Below are positions 38,873 to 50,007 of a stretch of DNA of 56,349 nt, one piece after another. Below the pieces are notes generated by a model, which ran no database searches, had not been told where the DNA came from, and worked only from the letters and a program-made list of their open reading frames with translations. The position numbers were made by a program, and so were the translations under genes. The number at the start of each line of letters is the position of its first letter. Position 1 is the stretch's first letter. Source of the stretch: Macromonas bipunctata (GTDB lineage: Bacteria; Pseudomonadota; Gammaproteobacteria; Burkholderiales; Burkholderiaceae_C); NCBI RefSeq assembly GCF_002837135.1, contig NZ_NWBQ01000078.1, positions 1-56,349 of the forward strand, read 5' to 3'.

Positions 38873-39700
38873 TCAGTCGGCCAGCGGGTGGGCGCGCAGG
38901 CGCTGCACATCCAGCAGCAACTGGCGCGTCTGGAACACCCGCACCCCGCTATGGTAGTGCAGCAAGGTGCGCAGCAGCGGGCGCAAGGCCTGGCCACAGG
39001 CACCGCTGCACACCTGGCACAGCGCGGCCCAGGGCTGGGGCTGATCCAGCGCGTGCTGCAGCGCCAGCCAGTGCTGCCCGCGCAGGCCGTGGGTGTGCGT
39101 GCGCGGGGCGTGCGGCGTCAGGGGCGGCGGGCTGGGGTGCAGGCCGCTGTCGGGCCACAGGTGGTAGTGGGTGTCGGGCTGCAAGGGCTGCAGGGTGGCG
39201 CTGTCCTGGTGCAGCAGCGGCAGATAGCCCAGCTCGCGCAGCAACAACACCTCAAACGCGCGCAACACCGCCGCCTGCACCGTCCCAGCGTGGGGCAAGG
39301 ACTGCGATCGGGCTAGCGCCGCCACCGCCTGCGCGTAATGGTCAAACAGGGGCGGATGCGGGTCGTCGCGCGCCAGCAGTTTCAGCACCAATTCGTTGAG
39401 GTAATAACCCGCCAGCAAAGCCTCGCCACTGGGCAAGGTGTAACCGCCCTGCCAATGGGCGGCCTTGAGGGTACGCACCTCGGCCTCGCCGCTCCAGCTC
39501 AGGCGCAGCGGTTGCAGCGGCAGCAGCACGGCGCGGAACTGCGAGGTCGGGCGCTTGACGCCCTTGGCCACCAGCGCCACGCGGCCGTGCTGGCGGCTCA
39601 ACACCTCCAGGATCAGGCTGGACTCGCTCCACGCGTACTGGTGCAGCACAAACGCCGGTTCGTCCAGGGTGCGCGGCACCCGAGGCCGTCCGCTGGCCAT
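38873..39700 (-). CDS. recO: DNA repair protein RecO
   Basis: A 275-residue recombination mediator that helps load RecA onto SSB-coated DNA (RecFOR pathway). The OB-fold start is EPAFVLHQYAWSESSLILEV, then GRVALVAKGVKRPTSQFRAVLLPLQPL. The helical domain has YYLNELVLKLLARDDPHPPLF. The C-terminus carries a short CxxC pair (CQVCSGACGQAL). The frame extends upstream into era, but ATG 39700 begins 10 bases after the era stop and is the real start. Confidence 0.92.
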   Translation of the reverse strand: MASGRPRVPRTLDEPAFVLHQYAWSESSLILEVLSRQHGRVALVAKGVKRPTSQFRAVLLPLQPLRLSWSGEAEVRTLKAAHWQGGYTLPSGEALLAGYYLNELVLKLLARDDPHPPLFDHYAQAVAALARSQSLPHAGTVQAAVLRAFEVLLLRELGYLPLLHQDSATLQPLQPDTHYHLWPDSGLHPSPPPLTPHAPRTHTHGLRGQHWLALQHALDQPQPWAALCQVCSGACGQALRPLLRTLLHYHSGVRVFQTRQLLLDVQRLRAHPLAD

Positions 39701-39710
39701 GCGCGGCGGT

Positions 39711-40742
39711 TTACTCGTAGCCGAACGAGCGCACGCGCGCTTCGTCGTCGGCCCAGCCCGAGCGCACCTTGACCCACAGCTCCAAAAACACCTTACCGCC
39801 CCAGAGCTTTTCCAATTCCTGGCGCGCCTCGGTGCCGATGCGCTTGAGCTTCTCGCCCTTCTCGCCAATCACCATGCCCTTGTGGCCGTCGCGCTCCACC
39901 ACAATGGTGGCGGCAATGCGGCGCAACTTGCCCTCGTCCTCGAACTTGTCGATGATGACGGTCGAGGTGTACGGCAGTTCGTCGCCGGTCAAGCGGAACA
40001 GCTTTTCGCGCACCATCTCGGCGGCCATGAAGCGTTCGCTGCGGTCGGTCAGCTCCTCGGCATCAAACATCCAATCCTGTTCGGGCAGGTATTTTTCGGC
40101 AATGGCGTAAAAACGCTGCACATCCTTGGCGTTCTTGGCCGACATCGGCACGAATTCGGCAAACGGGTGGCGCTGCTGCATCTCGGCCAGCCACGGCGCA
40201 ATGTCGCCCCGGCGGTGGATCATGTCGAGCTTGTTGGCCGCCAAAATCACGGGGATGTTCTGCGGCAGCAGCTCCAGCACCTTGGCATCGGCCTGGTTGA
40301 AGCGGCCCGCCTCCACCACCAGCACAATCACGTCCACGTCCGACACCGCACCCAGCACGGTTTTGTTGAGCGAGCGGTTCAGGGCGTTACCATGCCGGGT
40401 CTGGAAGCCGGGCGTGTCGACAAACACAAACTGCGTCGGCCCCACCGTGCGCAAACCCGTGATGCGGTGGCGCGTGGTTTGCGCCTTGCGCGAGGTGATG
40501 CTCACCTTTTGCCCCACCAGCGCGTTGAGCAGCGTGGACTTGCCCACGTTGGGCTTGCCGACGATGGCCACGTAACCGCAACGGTGCGGGCCTTGCGGCA
40601 CCTCGGTGGCGGCTTCGGCGCCGGGCAGCGGTTCGCCGTCACCGGCCACGGGCTTGCCCAGCGCACGCGCCAGCATGGTGTCCAGATCGTTGGGTGCAGC
40701 AGCGGCAGCGGCGGTGGGGAGCTTGGATTTGGGGTCGGTCAT
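39711..40742 (-). CDS. era: GTPase Era
   Basis: A 343-residue GTPase that binds 16S rRNA and assists 30S subunit assembly. A low-complexity N-terminal extension of about 40 residues ([19 protein letters not shown]) precedes the G domain: [16 protein letters not shown] (P-loop), [10 protein letters not shown] and NKLDM. The KH RNA-binding domain has [20 protein letters not shown], and the protein ends [14 protein letters not shown]. The extension is longer than in E. coli Era (301 residues). The ATG overlaps the rnc stop (ATGA). Confidence 0.97.
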   Translation of the reverse strand: MTDPKSKLPTAAAAAAPNDLDTMLARALGKPVAGDGEPLPGAEAATEVPQGPHRCGYVAIVGKPNVGKSTLLNALVGQKVSITSRKAQTTRHRITGLRTVGPTQFVFVDTPGFQTRHGNALNRSLNKTVLGAVSDVDVIVLVVEAGRFNQADAKVLELLPQNIPVILAANKLDMIHRRGDIAPWLAEMQQRHPFAEFVPMSAKNAKDVQRFYAIAEKYLPEQDWMFDAEELTDRSERFMAAEMVREKLFRLTGDELPYTSTVIIDKFEDEGKLRRIAATIVVERDGHKGMVIGEKGEKLKRIGTEARQELEKLWGGKVFLELWVKVRSGWADDEARVRSFGYE

Positions 40743-41440
40743 GGCTTCAAGGCTTTCAAATGCTGCAACATCGCGGCAGCGGCGGCTTGTTCGGCGGCCC
40801 GGCGCGAGGCGCCGGTACCGGTCTGGATTTGCTGCAATGCAGCGACTTCGCACGCCACGTCAAAGGTCTGGCGGTGCGCCTGGCCGTGGGTGGCCACCAC
40901 GCGGTACACGGGCAGCGCGAGCTTGCGGCCCTGCAGCCACTCCTGCAACGCGGTCTTCGCGTCTTTGGTGGAGGCTTGCATGGTCGGGTTGATGTCCACG
41001 TCGCGGTACAGGCGCAGCACCACCTGGCGCGCGGCTTCAAAGCCGGCATCCAGATACACCGCGCCCACCAGCGCCTCCACCACGTCGGCCAGGATGGACG
41101 GGCGTTGCTGGCCGCCAGAGCGCAATTCGCCCTCGCCCAGCCGCATGGCGTTCGAGAGGCCCAGCGTCTTGGCAATATCAAACAGGGTTTCCTCGCGCAC
41201 CAGGTTGGCACGGATGCGCGACAGCTCACCTTCCGACAGGCGCTGCAACCGCTCGTACAGCAGGCCCGACATCGCCAGCCCCAGCACCGAATCACCCAGA
41301 AATTCCAGCCGCTCGTAGTGGTCGGCCGAGAAGCTGCGGTGCGTCAGCGCGCGCTCCAGCAGATCCGGGTTGGCAAACGCATGCCCCAGGCGCTGTTGCA
41401 GCGCCAGCCATTCAGGATTCAAAATCCACTCACTTTCCAT
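40739..41440 (-). CDS. rnc: Ribonuclease III
   Basis: A 233-residue double-strand-specific endoribonuclease that processes rRNA and regulates mRNA. The signature [16 protein letters not shown] carries catalytic acids, and [18 protein letters not shown] the second set. The C-terminal dsRNA-binding domain begins [23 protein letters not shown] 41440 matches the family start. The rnc-era-recO order is conserved and the genes overlap. Confidence 0.97.
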   Translation of the reverse strand: MESEWILNPEWLALQQRLGHAFANPDLLERALTHRSFSADHYERLEFLGDSVLGLAMSGLLYERLQRLSEGELSRIRANLVREETLFDIAKTLGLSNAMRLGEGELRSGGQQRPSILADVVEALVGAVYLDAGFEAARQVVLRLYRDVDINPTMQASTKDAKTALQEWLQGRKLALPVYRVVATHGQAHRQTFDVACEVAALQQIQTGTGASRRAAEQAAAAAMLQHLKALKP

Positions 41441-41448
41441 CCATAACT

Positions 41449-41790
41449 TCAATCGGAGCGGCCCGCGTAGCGCATCACCAGATACGCCGGGCCGAACAGG
41501 TGGATCTCGCGCTCGTACTCGAACGCCACCACCACCTGGTTGTTGTCCTTGCTGATCTGCAAGTCGTTGCCGCTGAGGGCGCTGATGTCGTCAATGCTGG
41601 CGGCCTTGTTGAACAGCGCGCGGATCTCGGCCACCGTGGTGCCCGTGGCCGCGCGGTTGACGGCCTTTTGCACCGCCTGGTACTCGATCAGGGTCGGCAC
41701 CAGCCGGGCCAGCAGCACCACCAGCAGCGCCACCACGGCCCCCACCGCCAGCATGCCCGGCACGCTCACGCCACGTTGTCGATGTCTCAT
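41449..41790 (-). CDS. DUF4845 domain membrane protein
   Basis: A 113-residue protein with one N-terminal membrane helix (VPGMLAVGAVVALLVVLLARLVPTLIEY) after a basic RHRQRG start, and a small periplasmic or soluble domain (AVNRAATGTTVAEIRALFNK, then VVVAFEYEREIHLFGPAYLVM). Genes of this family regularly lie between lepB and rnc in betaproteobacteria; function is unknown. GGAG lies 8 bases before ATG 41790. The start resembles a type IV pilin-like segment but lacks the pilin cleavage consensus. Confidence 0.88.
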   Translation of the reverse strand: MRHRQRGVSVPGMLAVGAVVALLVVLLARLVPTLIEYQAVQKAVNRAATGTTVAEIRALFNKAASIDDISALSGNDLQISKDNNQVVVAFEYEREIHLFGPAYLVMRYAGRSD

Positions 41791-41843
41791 CGCCTGCACT
41801 CCGGAAAAGGTTGCGCCAGCGCACATCTTAAGGCGCCACAGGC

Positions 41844-42832
41844 TTAATCAAAACCGCCAATGCGCTTGAGGTTGCCAAAATTCATCCAGACAAAGAAGGC
41901 CTTGCCCACGATGTTGGCCTCGGGCACAAAGCCCCAGTAGCGCGAATCGAGCGAGTTGTCGCGGTTGTCGCCCAGCATGAAATAGTGCCCGGCGGGCACC
42001 TTGCACACCACGCCTTCGGCGCTGTAGTGGCACTGGTCCTTGAAGGCAAAGCTGCTGGCGCCTGGAATAAAGGCCGGGCGCTCGGCGTCGTTGAGGGTGC
42101 GGTAGGTCTTGCCGCCCAGCTGTTCCTCGAACTGCTGCGCGTAGCGCATGCTGTCGGCGTCAAAGAACTCAGGCTGCGCCGCCTTGGGCACCGGCTGGCC
42201 GTTCACGGTCAGGCGCTTGTTGAGGTAGGCCACCTCGTCGCCCGGCACGCCCACCACGCGCTTGATGTAGTCCAGGCTGGGCTGGGGCGGGTAGCGGAAC
42301 ACCATCACGTCGCCACGCTGCGGCTCGTGGTTGGCGATGATCTTAGTGTTGAGCACCGGCAAACGCACACCGTAGTGGAATTTGTTGACCAGGATCAGGT
42401 CGCCCACGTGCAGCGTCGGGATCATGGAACCCGATGGAATCTTGAACGGCTCGAACAGGAACGAGCGCAGCACGAACACCACCAGGATTACCGGGAACAG
42501 CCCGGCGGTCCAGTCCAGCCACCAGGGCTGCATCAGCAGCTTTTGCTGCGCAGGTTCGATGTCGCGCGCCTCGGGCTGGACGCCCATGCGCTCCAGCTCG
42601 GCGTGGCGCTGGGCGTGGGCGCTGGCCAGGGCCTGGGCGGCGCGGCGGCGTTGCGGCAGAAAGTACAGCCGCTCCGCCACCCAGTACACGCCCGACACCA
42701 GCACCGCCAGCAGCAGCAACAGGGCAAAGTTGCCCTCCACCAGCCCCATGTACCAGGCGCCGCCGTAGGCCACAAAGGCGGCCAGCACCACCGAGGTGAC
42801 GGCGGCCATTTTCTGTTCGCTGTCGGCCATCA

Positions 42833-42833
<1 letters not shown>
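41844..42833 (-). CDS. lepB: Signal peptidase I
   Basis: A 329-residue inner-membrane protease that removes signal peptides from exported proteins. Hydrophobic segments lie near residues 10-60, with another at WTAGLFPVILVVFVLRSFLF. The catalytic serine is in FKIPSGSMIPTLHVGD and the general-base lysine in DYIKRVVGVPGDEV. GHYFMLGDNRDNSLDSRYWG is the closing motif. The ATG at 42833 overlaps the last base of the lepA stop; another ATG follows at 42830. lepA-lepB is a classic operon. Confidence 0.97.
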
Positions 42834-44644
<1,811 letters not shown>

Positions 44645-44706
44645 CACGGGTATTCGGTTCGGACAAGACTGGTGGTGGATTTTGCGGTGCTGGCCAGACA
44701 TCACGC

Positions 44707-44735
44707 AAAAAAGGCGCGCCTGGGCTGACGCGCCT
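44707..44735 (-). terminator. Rho-independent terminator between degQ and lepA
   Basis: On the minus strand, AGGCGCG (44735-44729) pairs with CGCGCCT (44718-44712) across a ten-base loop. A run of T residues follows (44711-44707). It lies about 60 bases after the degQ stop and ends the envelope-stress unit, so lepA must have its own promoter. Confidence 0.85.
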
Positions 44736-44793
44736 GCAGACCACCCGCTCTAACGGCCCAGGTGGGGTCTTGATTGTAGGCAAAAACGGTTTT

Positions 44794-46341
44794 TCAACGC
44801 GCAGCGGGCTGGATGAGCGCGTATTGTGCCCATTCGCCCCGGCGCACCAGCAGGTGGAACGGGCGTTTCTGGTTCACGCTGGCCAGCGCGGCCTCCAGCT
44901 CCTTGACGTTGCCGACGGTCTGGTTGCCCACGGCCACCACCACATCGCCCTCGCGCAGGCCGGCGCGCGCGGCCGCACCCGACACCTCGTCCAGGTACAC
45001 GCCGCCCTTGAGCTTGAGCTCCTGGCGCTGCTCCGCGCTCAGGTCACTGCCAAGCAGGCCCCAGCTTTGCGCCAGTTCCGAGCCCTTGGCCTTGGCGGCG
45101 GGCACGGCCGGGTCGGCCTTGGCCACGCGGTCGGGCTCCACCTCGCCCACGGTCAGGCGCAGGTCACGCTGCGTGCCACGGCGCCACACCGTCAAAGTGG
45201 CCTTTTCGCCCGGGCGGGTGTTGCCCACCAGGCGCGGCAAGTCCGAGAAGCGCTCGATGCGCTTGCCGTTGAAGGCCAGCACCACATCGCCCGGCTCCAT
45301 GCCCGCCTTGGCGGCCGGGGAGCCCTCTTCCACGCCCCGCACCAGCGCACCTGCGGCCTTGGGCAGGCCCAGCGACTCGGCCAGCTCCTGGCCCACCTCG
45401 TCAATCGAGACGCCAATGCGCCCGCGCGTGACCTTGCCGTGGGCGCGCAACTGCTCCGACACCCGCACCGCCTCGTCCATAGGGATGGCAAACGAGATGC
45501 CCTGAAAACCACCCGAGCGCGAGTAGATCTGGCTGTTGATGCCCACCACCTCGCCGCGCAGGTTGATGAGCGGGCCGCCCGAGTTGCCGGGGTTGATGGC
45601 CACATCGGTCTGGATGAAAGGCAAATAATCGCCCGTCTCGCGCTGCTTGGCGCTGACGATGCCAGCGGTGACGGTGTTCTCCAGCCCGAACGGCGAGCCG
45701 ATCGCCATCACCCACTCGCCCACGCGCAGGCGGCCCACGTCGCCCACGCGCACCGGGCGCAGGCCCTGGGCGTCGATCTTGAGCAGCGCCACGTCGGTGC
45801 GCTTGTCGGCGCCCACCACCTTGGCCTTGAACTCGCGCTTGTCGGTCAGGGTCACGATCAGCTCGTCGGCGTCCTCGATCACATGCGCGTTGGTCATGAT
45901 CAGGCCGTCGCTGCTGAGCACAAAGCCCGAGCCCACGCCGCGCGGGCGTTCGGCCTCGCCGCGCCCGTGCGGACTGCGCGGCCCGGCCCCCGGCGGCACC
46001 GGCAGGCCAAAGCGGCGGAAGAATTCGAGCATCTGCTCTTCCTGGCTGCCGGGCTTGGGGCCAGCGGCGCGTTTTTCCAGCGTGCGGATGTTGACCACCG
46101 ACGGCCCCACGCGCTCCACCAGCGCGCTGAAATCGGGCAGGCCCGACACCAGCGGCGCCGCGACAGGCGCCTGCATCGGGGCAGGAGCGGCGGCCAGCGC
46201 CGGGGCGGTGGTCTGTGCCACCACCGGGCCCTGAGTGGCCGACCACAGCAGCACTGCCACACTGGCGGCGGCCACCGAGGCCAGGGCGGTGCGCGGCCAG
46301 CGGCGGCGCGCGGCGACAGACAAGACAGCAGAAACAGGCAT
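44794..46341 (-). CDS. degQ: DegQ/MucD-type periplasmic serine endoprotease
   Basis: A 515-residue HtrA-family protease and chaperone. A Tat-free signal or anchor helix (LASVAAASVAVLLWSAT) precedes an Ala/Pro linker. The catalytic triad is His153 (TNAHVIED), Asp183 (RTDVALLKI) and Ser254 (GNSGGPL). Two PDZ domains follow (beginning GRIGVSIDEV and LKLKGGVYLDEV). ATG 46341 has GGAG 9 bases upstream. It lies downstream of rpoE and rseA, fitting a sigma-E-controlled envelope stress protease. Confidence 0.95.
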   Translation of the reverse strand: MPVSAVLSVAARRRWPRTALASVAAASVAVLLWSATQGPVVAQTTAPALAAAPAPMQAPVAAPLVSGLPDFSALVERVGPSVVNIRTLEKRAAGPKPGSQEEQMLEFFRRFGLPVPPGAGPRSPHGRGEAERPRGVGSGFVLSSDGLIMTNAHVIEDADELIVTLTDKREFKAKVVGADKRTDVALLKIDAQGLRPVRVGDVGRLRVGEWVMAIGSPFGLENTVTAGIVSAKQRETGDYLPFIQTDVAINPGNSGGPLINLRGEVVGINSQIYSRSGGFQGISFAIPMDEAVRVSEQLRAHGKVTRGRIGVSIDEVGQELAESLGLPKAAGALVRGVEEGSPAAKAGMEPGDVVLAFNGKRIERFSDLPRLVGNTRPGEKATLTVWRRGTQRDLRLTVGEVEPDRVAKADPAVPAAKAKGSELAQSWGLLGSDLSAEQRQELKLKGGVYLDEVSGAAARAGLREGDVVVAVGNQTVGNVKELEAALASVNQKRPFHLLVRRGEWAQYALIQPAAR

Positions 46342-46436
46342 CACATCACACTCCACAAAACAACAGTCCCTCACATGGGGGCCAGCGCCGCAACATCAAC
46401 GTACCCGCGCGCCAAATCGAGCAGCGGCATCACTGC

Positions 46437-47138
46437 TCAGCGTTGCGGTTTGTCGTAGGTGGCGCTGCGCACAAACCCTGCTGGCACCTGCAATGCCGAG
46501 GTGCCATCCAACTTGCGCTGCGCACTCAACAAGGCTTCCAATTGGGGATCGCGCAGCACCAGGCCGTGCTCGGTCCACACCGGCACGGACGCGGCGGGCA
46601 CCGCCTGGGCAGGGGCTTGGGCCAGTTGCGGGCCAGCGGCACCGCCAGCGGGCGCCACCGTCACCTGCCACGCCACCGACACCACGGCGGCCAGCGTCGC
46701 CACACCGGCCACCCACTTCCAGCGGAACACGGCGTCGTTGGCGGCCTCGCCAGCCACGGCGCGCGGCCCAGCCTGCGATGGGGATGCCACCGGCAACGGC
46801 ACCACTACTGTGGCCGACTGGGGCGTGGGCTGCGCGGCGGGCAGCGGCTCCTGCGCCACGCGCTGCATCACTGCGGCCACAAAGGCGGCATTGGCGGGCG
46901 GCAGCGCGCCTTCGCCGTGGCGCAGCACGTCGCCCAACCAGTGGTATTCGCCCCAGGTCTGGCGGGTGTGGGCGCCACTGGCGGCGTCGGCCAGCAGTGC
47001 GTCCAGCTCGGCGGCGTGGTCTTGGGCCAGCAGCTCGGGCGCGTCCATGCAGAACGACACACGCTCGGCGGCCTCGCGCACCTGGGGCGGCAGCGGCGGC
47101 GGGGACTCGGGGGCACAGGCATCAGGTTTCATCGGCAT
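46437..47138 (-). CDS. rseA: Sigma-E factor negative regulatory protein (RseA/MucA-like)
   Basis: A 233-residue anti-sigma factor. The cytoplasmic N-domain resembles RseA: VREAAERVSFCMDAPELLAQ, later TWGEYHWLGDVLRHGE. One membrane helix (WKWVAGVATLAAVVSVAWQV) leads to a short periplasmic tail ending SATYDKPQR. The usual MDGEL segment appears as MDAPEL. ATG 47138 is used; a GTG at 47165 would add nine residues. It follows rpoE by 54 bases. No rseB/mucB gene lies between it and degQ. Confidence 0.87.
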   Translation of the reverse strand: MPMKPDACAPESPPPLPPQVREAAERVSFCMDAPELLAQDHAAELDALLADAASGAHTRQTWGEYHWLGDVLRHGEGALPPANAAFVAAVMQRVAQEPLPAAQPTPQSATVVVPLPVASPSQAGPRAVAGEAANDAVFRWKWVAGVATLAAVVSVAWQVTVAPAGGAAGPQLAQAPAQAVPAASVPVWTEHGLVLRDPQLEALLSAQRKLDGTSALQVPAGFVRSATYDKPQR

Positions 47139-47192
47139 GGTGGATTCGTTGGTTAATGCAGCCACAGCAGCAACACACGCACGGCACGCGGC

Positions 47193-47840
47193 CTACCAGC
47201 GTTTGCCCGTCTGGCGCTCCAGCATCGGCTTGATGCGGGCGGAGATCGCCTCGCGGGCCCGGAAAATGCGCGAACGCACGGTGCCGATCGGGCAATCCAG
47301 CGCCTCGGCAATCTCGCCGTAGCTCAGGCCGTCGATCTCGCGCAGCGTGATGGCCTGCCCCAGTTCCTTGGGCAGGGCCTCCAGCGCGGCGTTGACGGCC
47401 TGCGCAATTTCCTTGCTGGCCAGCACCGCTTCCGGGGTCTCGGGGTCGCTGCCTGCCAGCGTTGGTTCGTATTCGGCGCTGGAAGTTTCATCGTCCTGGT
47501 GCGCCTGCAGCGTCGTCATGCTGATGACGGGGTCGCGCTTGAGCTGCAGCAGCTGCTTCTTGGCGGTGTTGACGGCGATGCGGTAGAGCCAGGTGTAGAA
47601 CTGGGCCTCGCCCCGGAACTGGCCCAGCGCGCGGTAGGCACGGATGAAGGTTTCCTGCGCGATGTCGGGCACCAGGTCCACGTCGCGCACCATGCGCCCG
47701 ATCAGGCGCTCCACCCGGCGCTGGTACTTGATCACCAGCAGCTCAAAGGCGCGCTGGTCGCCCGCCAGCGTGCGCTGCACCAGCATGGTATCGCCATCGG
47801 GCGCGGCATCGGGGGGGGCGGCTTGGACAGGGTCGGTCAT
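47193..47840 (-). CDS. rpoE: RNA polymerase sigma-E factor
   Basis: A 215-residue ECF sigma factor for envelope stress. Region 2 includes ELLVIKYQRRVERLIGRMV, VPDIAQETFIRAYRALGQF and FYTWLYRIAVNTAKKQL. Region 4 includes LPKELGQAITLREIDGLSY and the helix-turn-helix IAEALDCPIGTVRSRIFRAR. It matches the RpoE/AlgU type. RseA, encoded next, should hold it at the membrane. Confidence 0.96.
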   Translation of the reverse strand: MTDPVQAAPPDAAPDGDTMLVQRTLAGDQRAFELLVIKYQRRVERLIGRMVRDVDLVPDIAQETFIRAYRALGQFRGEAQFYTWLYRIAVNTAKKQLLQLKRDPVISMTTLQAHQDDETSSAEYEPTLAGSDPETPEAVLASKEIAQAVNAALEALPKELGQAITLREIDGLSYGEIAEALDCPIGTVRSRIFRAREAISARIKPMLERQTGKRW

Positions 47841-47885
47841 GAAGGAGGCAGGATGTGGCGGGCCAATATACCCGAAGCGCCACCG

Positions 47886-48371
47886 CTACAGCGGGCGGTG
47901 GGCCTGCAGGGCGCGGCGCAAGTCGGGCCAGCGCGCGGGGTCGGCGTCGCGCTGCAGCCAGACCAGGGCGTACAACCCGGCCGCGTTGTGCAGGCGCAGC
48001 AGCAAGGCATTTTGCGCGTCCAGCACGCAATCCAGCCGCTCCACCGGCGTGCCGTGGCGGTAGGTGGCGCTGTGCCAGCTCCAGTCGCCCGCCGGTGTGG
48101 CGGCCACGCGCGGCACATCGGGGGCCAGGGCGGGCGCGGCCTGCCAGCGCAAGCGGCCCTGCACCGGGTGGCGGCGCTGCCAGTGCCCCAGCGCCAGCAA
48201 GGCCAGCCCGGCCACGGCGGCGCCCCACCACGCACCCGGCAGGGGCCACACGCCCCACGTCCAGGCCCACAACGCCTGCACCAGCAGCCAGACCAGCGCC
48301 GCCGCCAGCGTCACGCGCGCGTCCAAAACAGAACGCCCCGCCGGGTATTCCACCGAAGGGGCGCTGTGCAT
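47886..48371 (-). CDS. YgfX (CptA)-like membrane protein
   Basis: A 161-residue protein with two N-terminal membrane helices (ALVWLLVQALWAWTWGVWPL and GAAVAGLALLALGHW) and a cytoplasmic domain. NALLLRLHNAAGLYALVWLQ followed by DADPARWPDLRRALQ closely resembles the end of YgfX/CptA proteins. In E. coli that gene adjoins ygfY (sdhE) and has been described as an inner-membrane toxin or cell-division modulator. Here it sits between fabF and rpoE. The family call is by pattern and moderate. Confidence 0.65.
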   Translation of the reverse strand: MHSAPSVEYPAGRSVLDARVTLAAALVWLLVQALWAWTWGVWPLPGAWWGAAVAGLALLALGHWQRRHPVQGRLRWQAAPALAPDVPRVAATPAGDWSWHSATYRHGTPVERLDCVLDAQNALLLRLHNAAGLYALVWLQRDADPARWPDLRRALQAHRPL

Positions 48372-48407
48372 GGAAGGCGGGGGCCGTCAGGGTGGCAGGC
48401 TGTGCGC

Positions 48408-49652
48408 TTACACGCGCCTGAACACCAACGAGCCGTTGGTGCCGCCAAAGCCGAAGTTGTTCTTCAGCGCCACGTCGATCTTCATGTCGCGCGCGGTGTT
48501 GGCGCAGTAGTCCAGGTCGCACTCGGCGTCCTGCTCGAAGATGTTGATGGTGGGCGGGCTCTTCTGATGGTAGATGGACAGCACGGTGAACACGCTCTCG
48601 ATGCCACCGGCACCGCCCAGCAGGTGCCCGGTCATGGACTTGGTGGAGTTGACCACCACCTTGCGCGCGTGGTCGCCCAGCGCGGCCTTGATGGCGTTGG
48701 TCTCGTTCACATCGCCCAGCGGCGTGGAAGTGCCGTGCGCGTTGAGGTAGTCCACCTGGTCCGGGTTGAGCCCGGCGTTGCGCAGCGCATTGAGCATGGC
48801 GCGGCGCGGGCCGTCCATGCTGGGCGCCGTCATGTGGCCAGCGTCGGCGCTCATGCCGTAGCCCGACAGTTCGGCGTAGATCCTGGCGCCACGGGCCTTG
48901 GCGTGTTCGTACTCCTCGAGCACCAGCACGCCCGCGCCCTCACCCAGCACAAAGCCGTCGCGGTCTTTGTCCCACGGGCGGGAGGCGGTCTTGGGGTCGT
49001 CGTTGCGGGTGGACAGCGCGCGCATGGCGGCAAAACCGCCCACGCCCAGCGGCGAGATGGTGGCCTCGGAGCCACCGGCAACGATGACGTCGGCGTCGCC
49101 GTACTCGATCTTGCGGGCCGCCTCGCCAATGCAGTGCAGGCCCGTGGTGCAGGCCGTGACCACCGCGAGGTTGGGCCCCTTGAAGCCAAACCGCATGGAC
49201 ACGTGCCCGGAAATCATGTTGATGATCGAGGCCGGCACGAAGAACGGCGAGATGCGGCGCGGGCCACGGCTCGTCAGTTCGGCGTGGGTGTTCTCGATCA
49301 AGGGCAAGCCGCCGATGCCGGAACCGATGATGCAACCAATCCTGCAGGCTTCTTCCTCGCTCAACGCTTCGCCCACGGGCAGGCCAGCATCGGCCACAGC
49401 CTGTGCTGCCGCTGCAATGCCAAAGTGGATGAAGGTGTCCATCGTCCGCGCCTCCTTGGCGCTAATGTAGGACTCCAGATCGAACCCCTTGACCTCGCCC
49501 GCGATCTTGCAGGCGAAGTTGCTGGCATCAAAATGGGTGATGAGGTCGATGCCGGACTGACCGGCAAGCAGGTTGGCCCAGGCCGTGTCCACCGTGTTGC
49601 CCACGGGAGACAGGCAGCCCAGACCGGTCACGACGACACGGCGGCGGCTCAT
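48408..49652 (-). CDS. fabF: 3-oxoacyl-[ACP] synthase II
   Basis: A 414-residue condensing enzyme that extends acyl-ACP in fatty-acid synthesis. The start is [17 protein letters not shown]. The active-site cysteine is in [15 protein letters not shown], with histidines in [14 protein letters not shown] and [27 protein letters not shown] closes the protein. It lies 6 bases after acpP. Confidence 0.98.
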   Translation of the reverse strand: MSRRRVVVTGLGCLSPVGNTVDTAWANLLAGQSGIDLITHFDASNFACKIAGEVKGFDLESYISAKEARTMDTFIHFGIAAAAQAVADAGLPVGEALSEEEACRIGCIIGSGIGGLPLIENTHAELTSRGPRRISPFFVPASIINMISGHVSMRFGFKGPNLAVVTACTTGLHCIGEAARKIEYGDADVIVAGGSEATISPLGVGGFAAMRALSTRNDDPKTASRPWDKDRDGFVLGEGAGVLVLEEYEHAKARGARIYAELSGYGMSADAGHMTAPSMDGPRRAMLNALRNAGLNPDQVDYLNAHGTSTPLGDVNETNAIKAALGDHARKVVVNSTKSMTGHLLGGAGGIESVFTVLSIYHQKSPPTINIFEQDAECDLDYCANTARDMKIDVALKNNFGFGGTNGSLVFRRV

Positions 49653-49658
49653 GGATGC

Positions 49659-49913
<255 letters not shown>

Positions 49914-49931
49914 TTAAAAACAGCAGGCGCC

Positions 49932-49962
49932 ATTTTAGCCCGATGGCCGGGGCGCTTTTCAA
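49932..49962 (-). promoter_or_regulatory. Possible acpP promoter
   Basis: On the minus strand, TTGAAA (49962-49957) and TAAAAT (49937-49932) are separated by 19 bases, slightly longer than ideal. A leader of about 30 bases would result. Confidence 0.45.
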
Positions 49963-49975
49963 AATGTGACTTGGT

Positions 49976-50004
49976 TGCGGGAAAACCCCGCACCGGGCGC
50001 CCGG
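49976..50004 (-). terminator. Paired inverted repeats after fabG
   Basis: A 12-base palindrome CCGGGCGCCCGG (49993-50004) and a hairpin TGCGGG/CCCGCA (49976-49992) lie just past the fabG stop. There is no strong T-tract, so they may attenuate or stabilise rather than terminate. Confidence 0.4.
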
Positions 50005-50007
50005 GCA

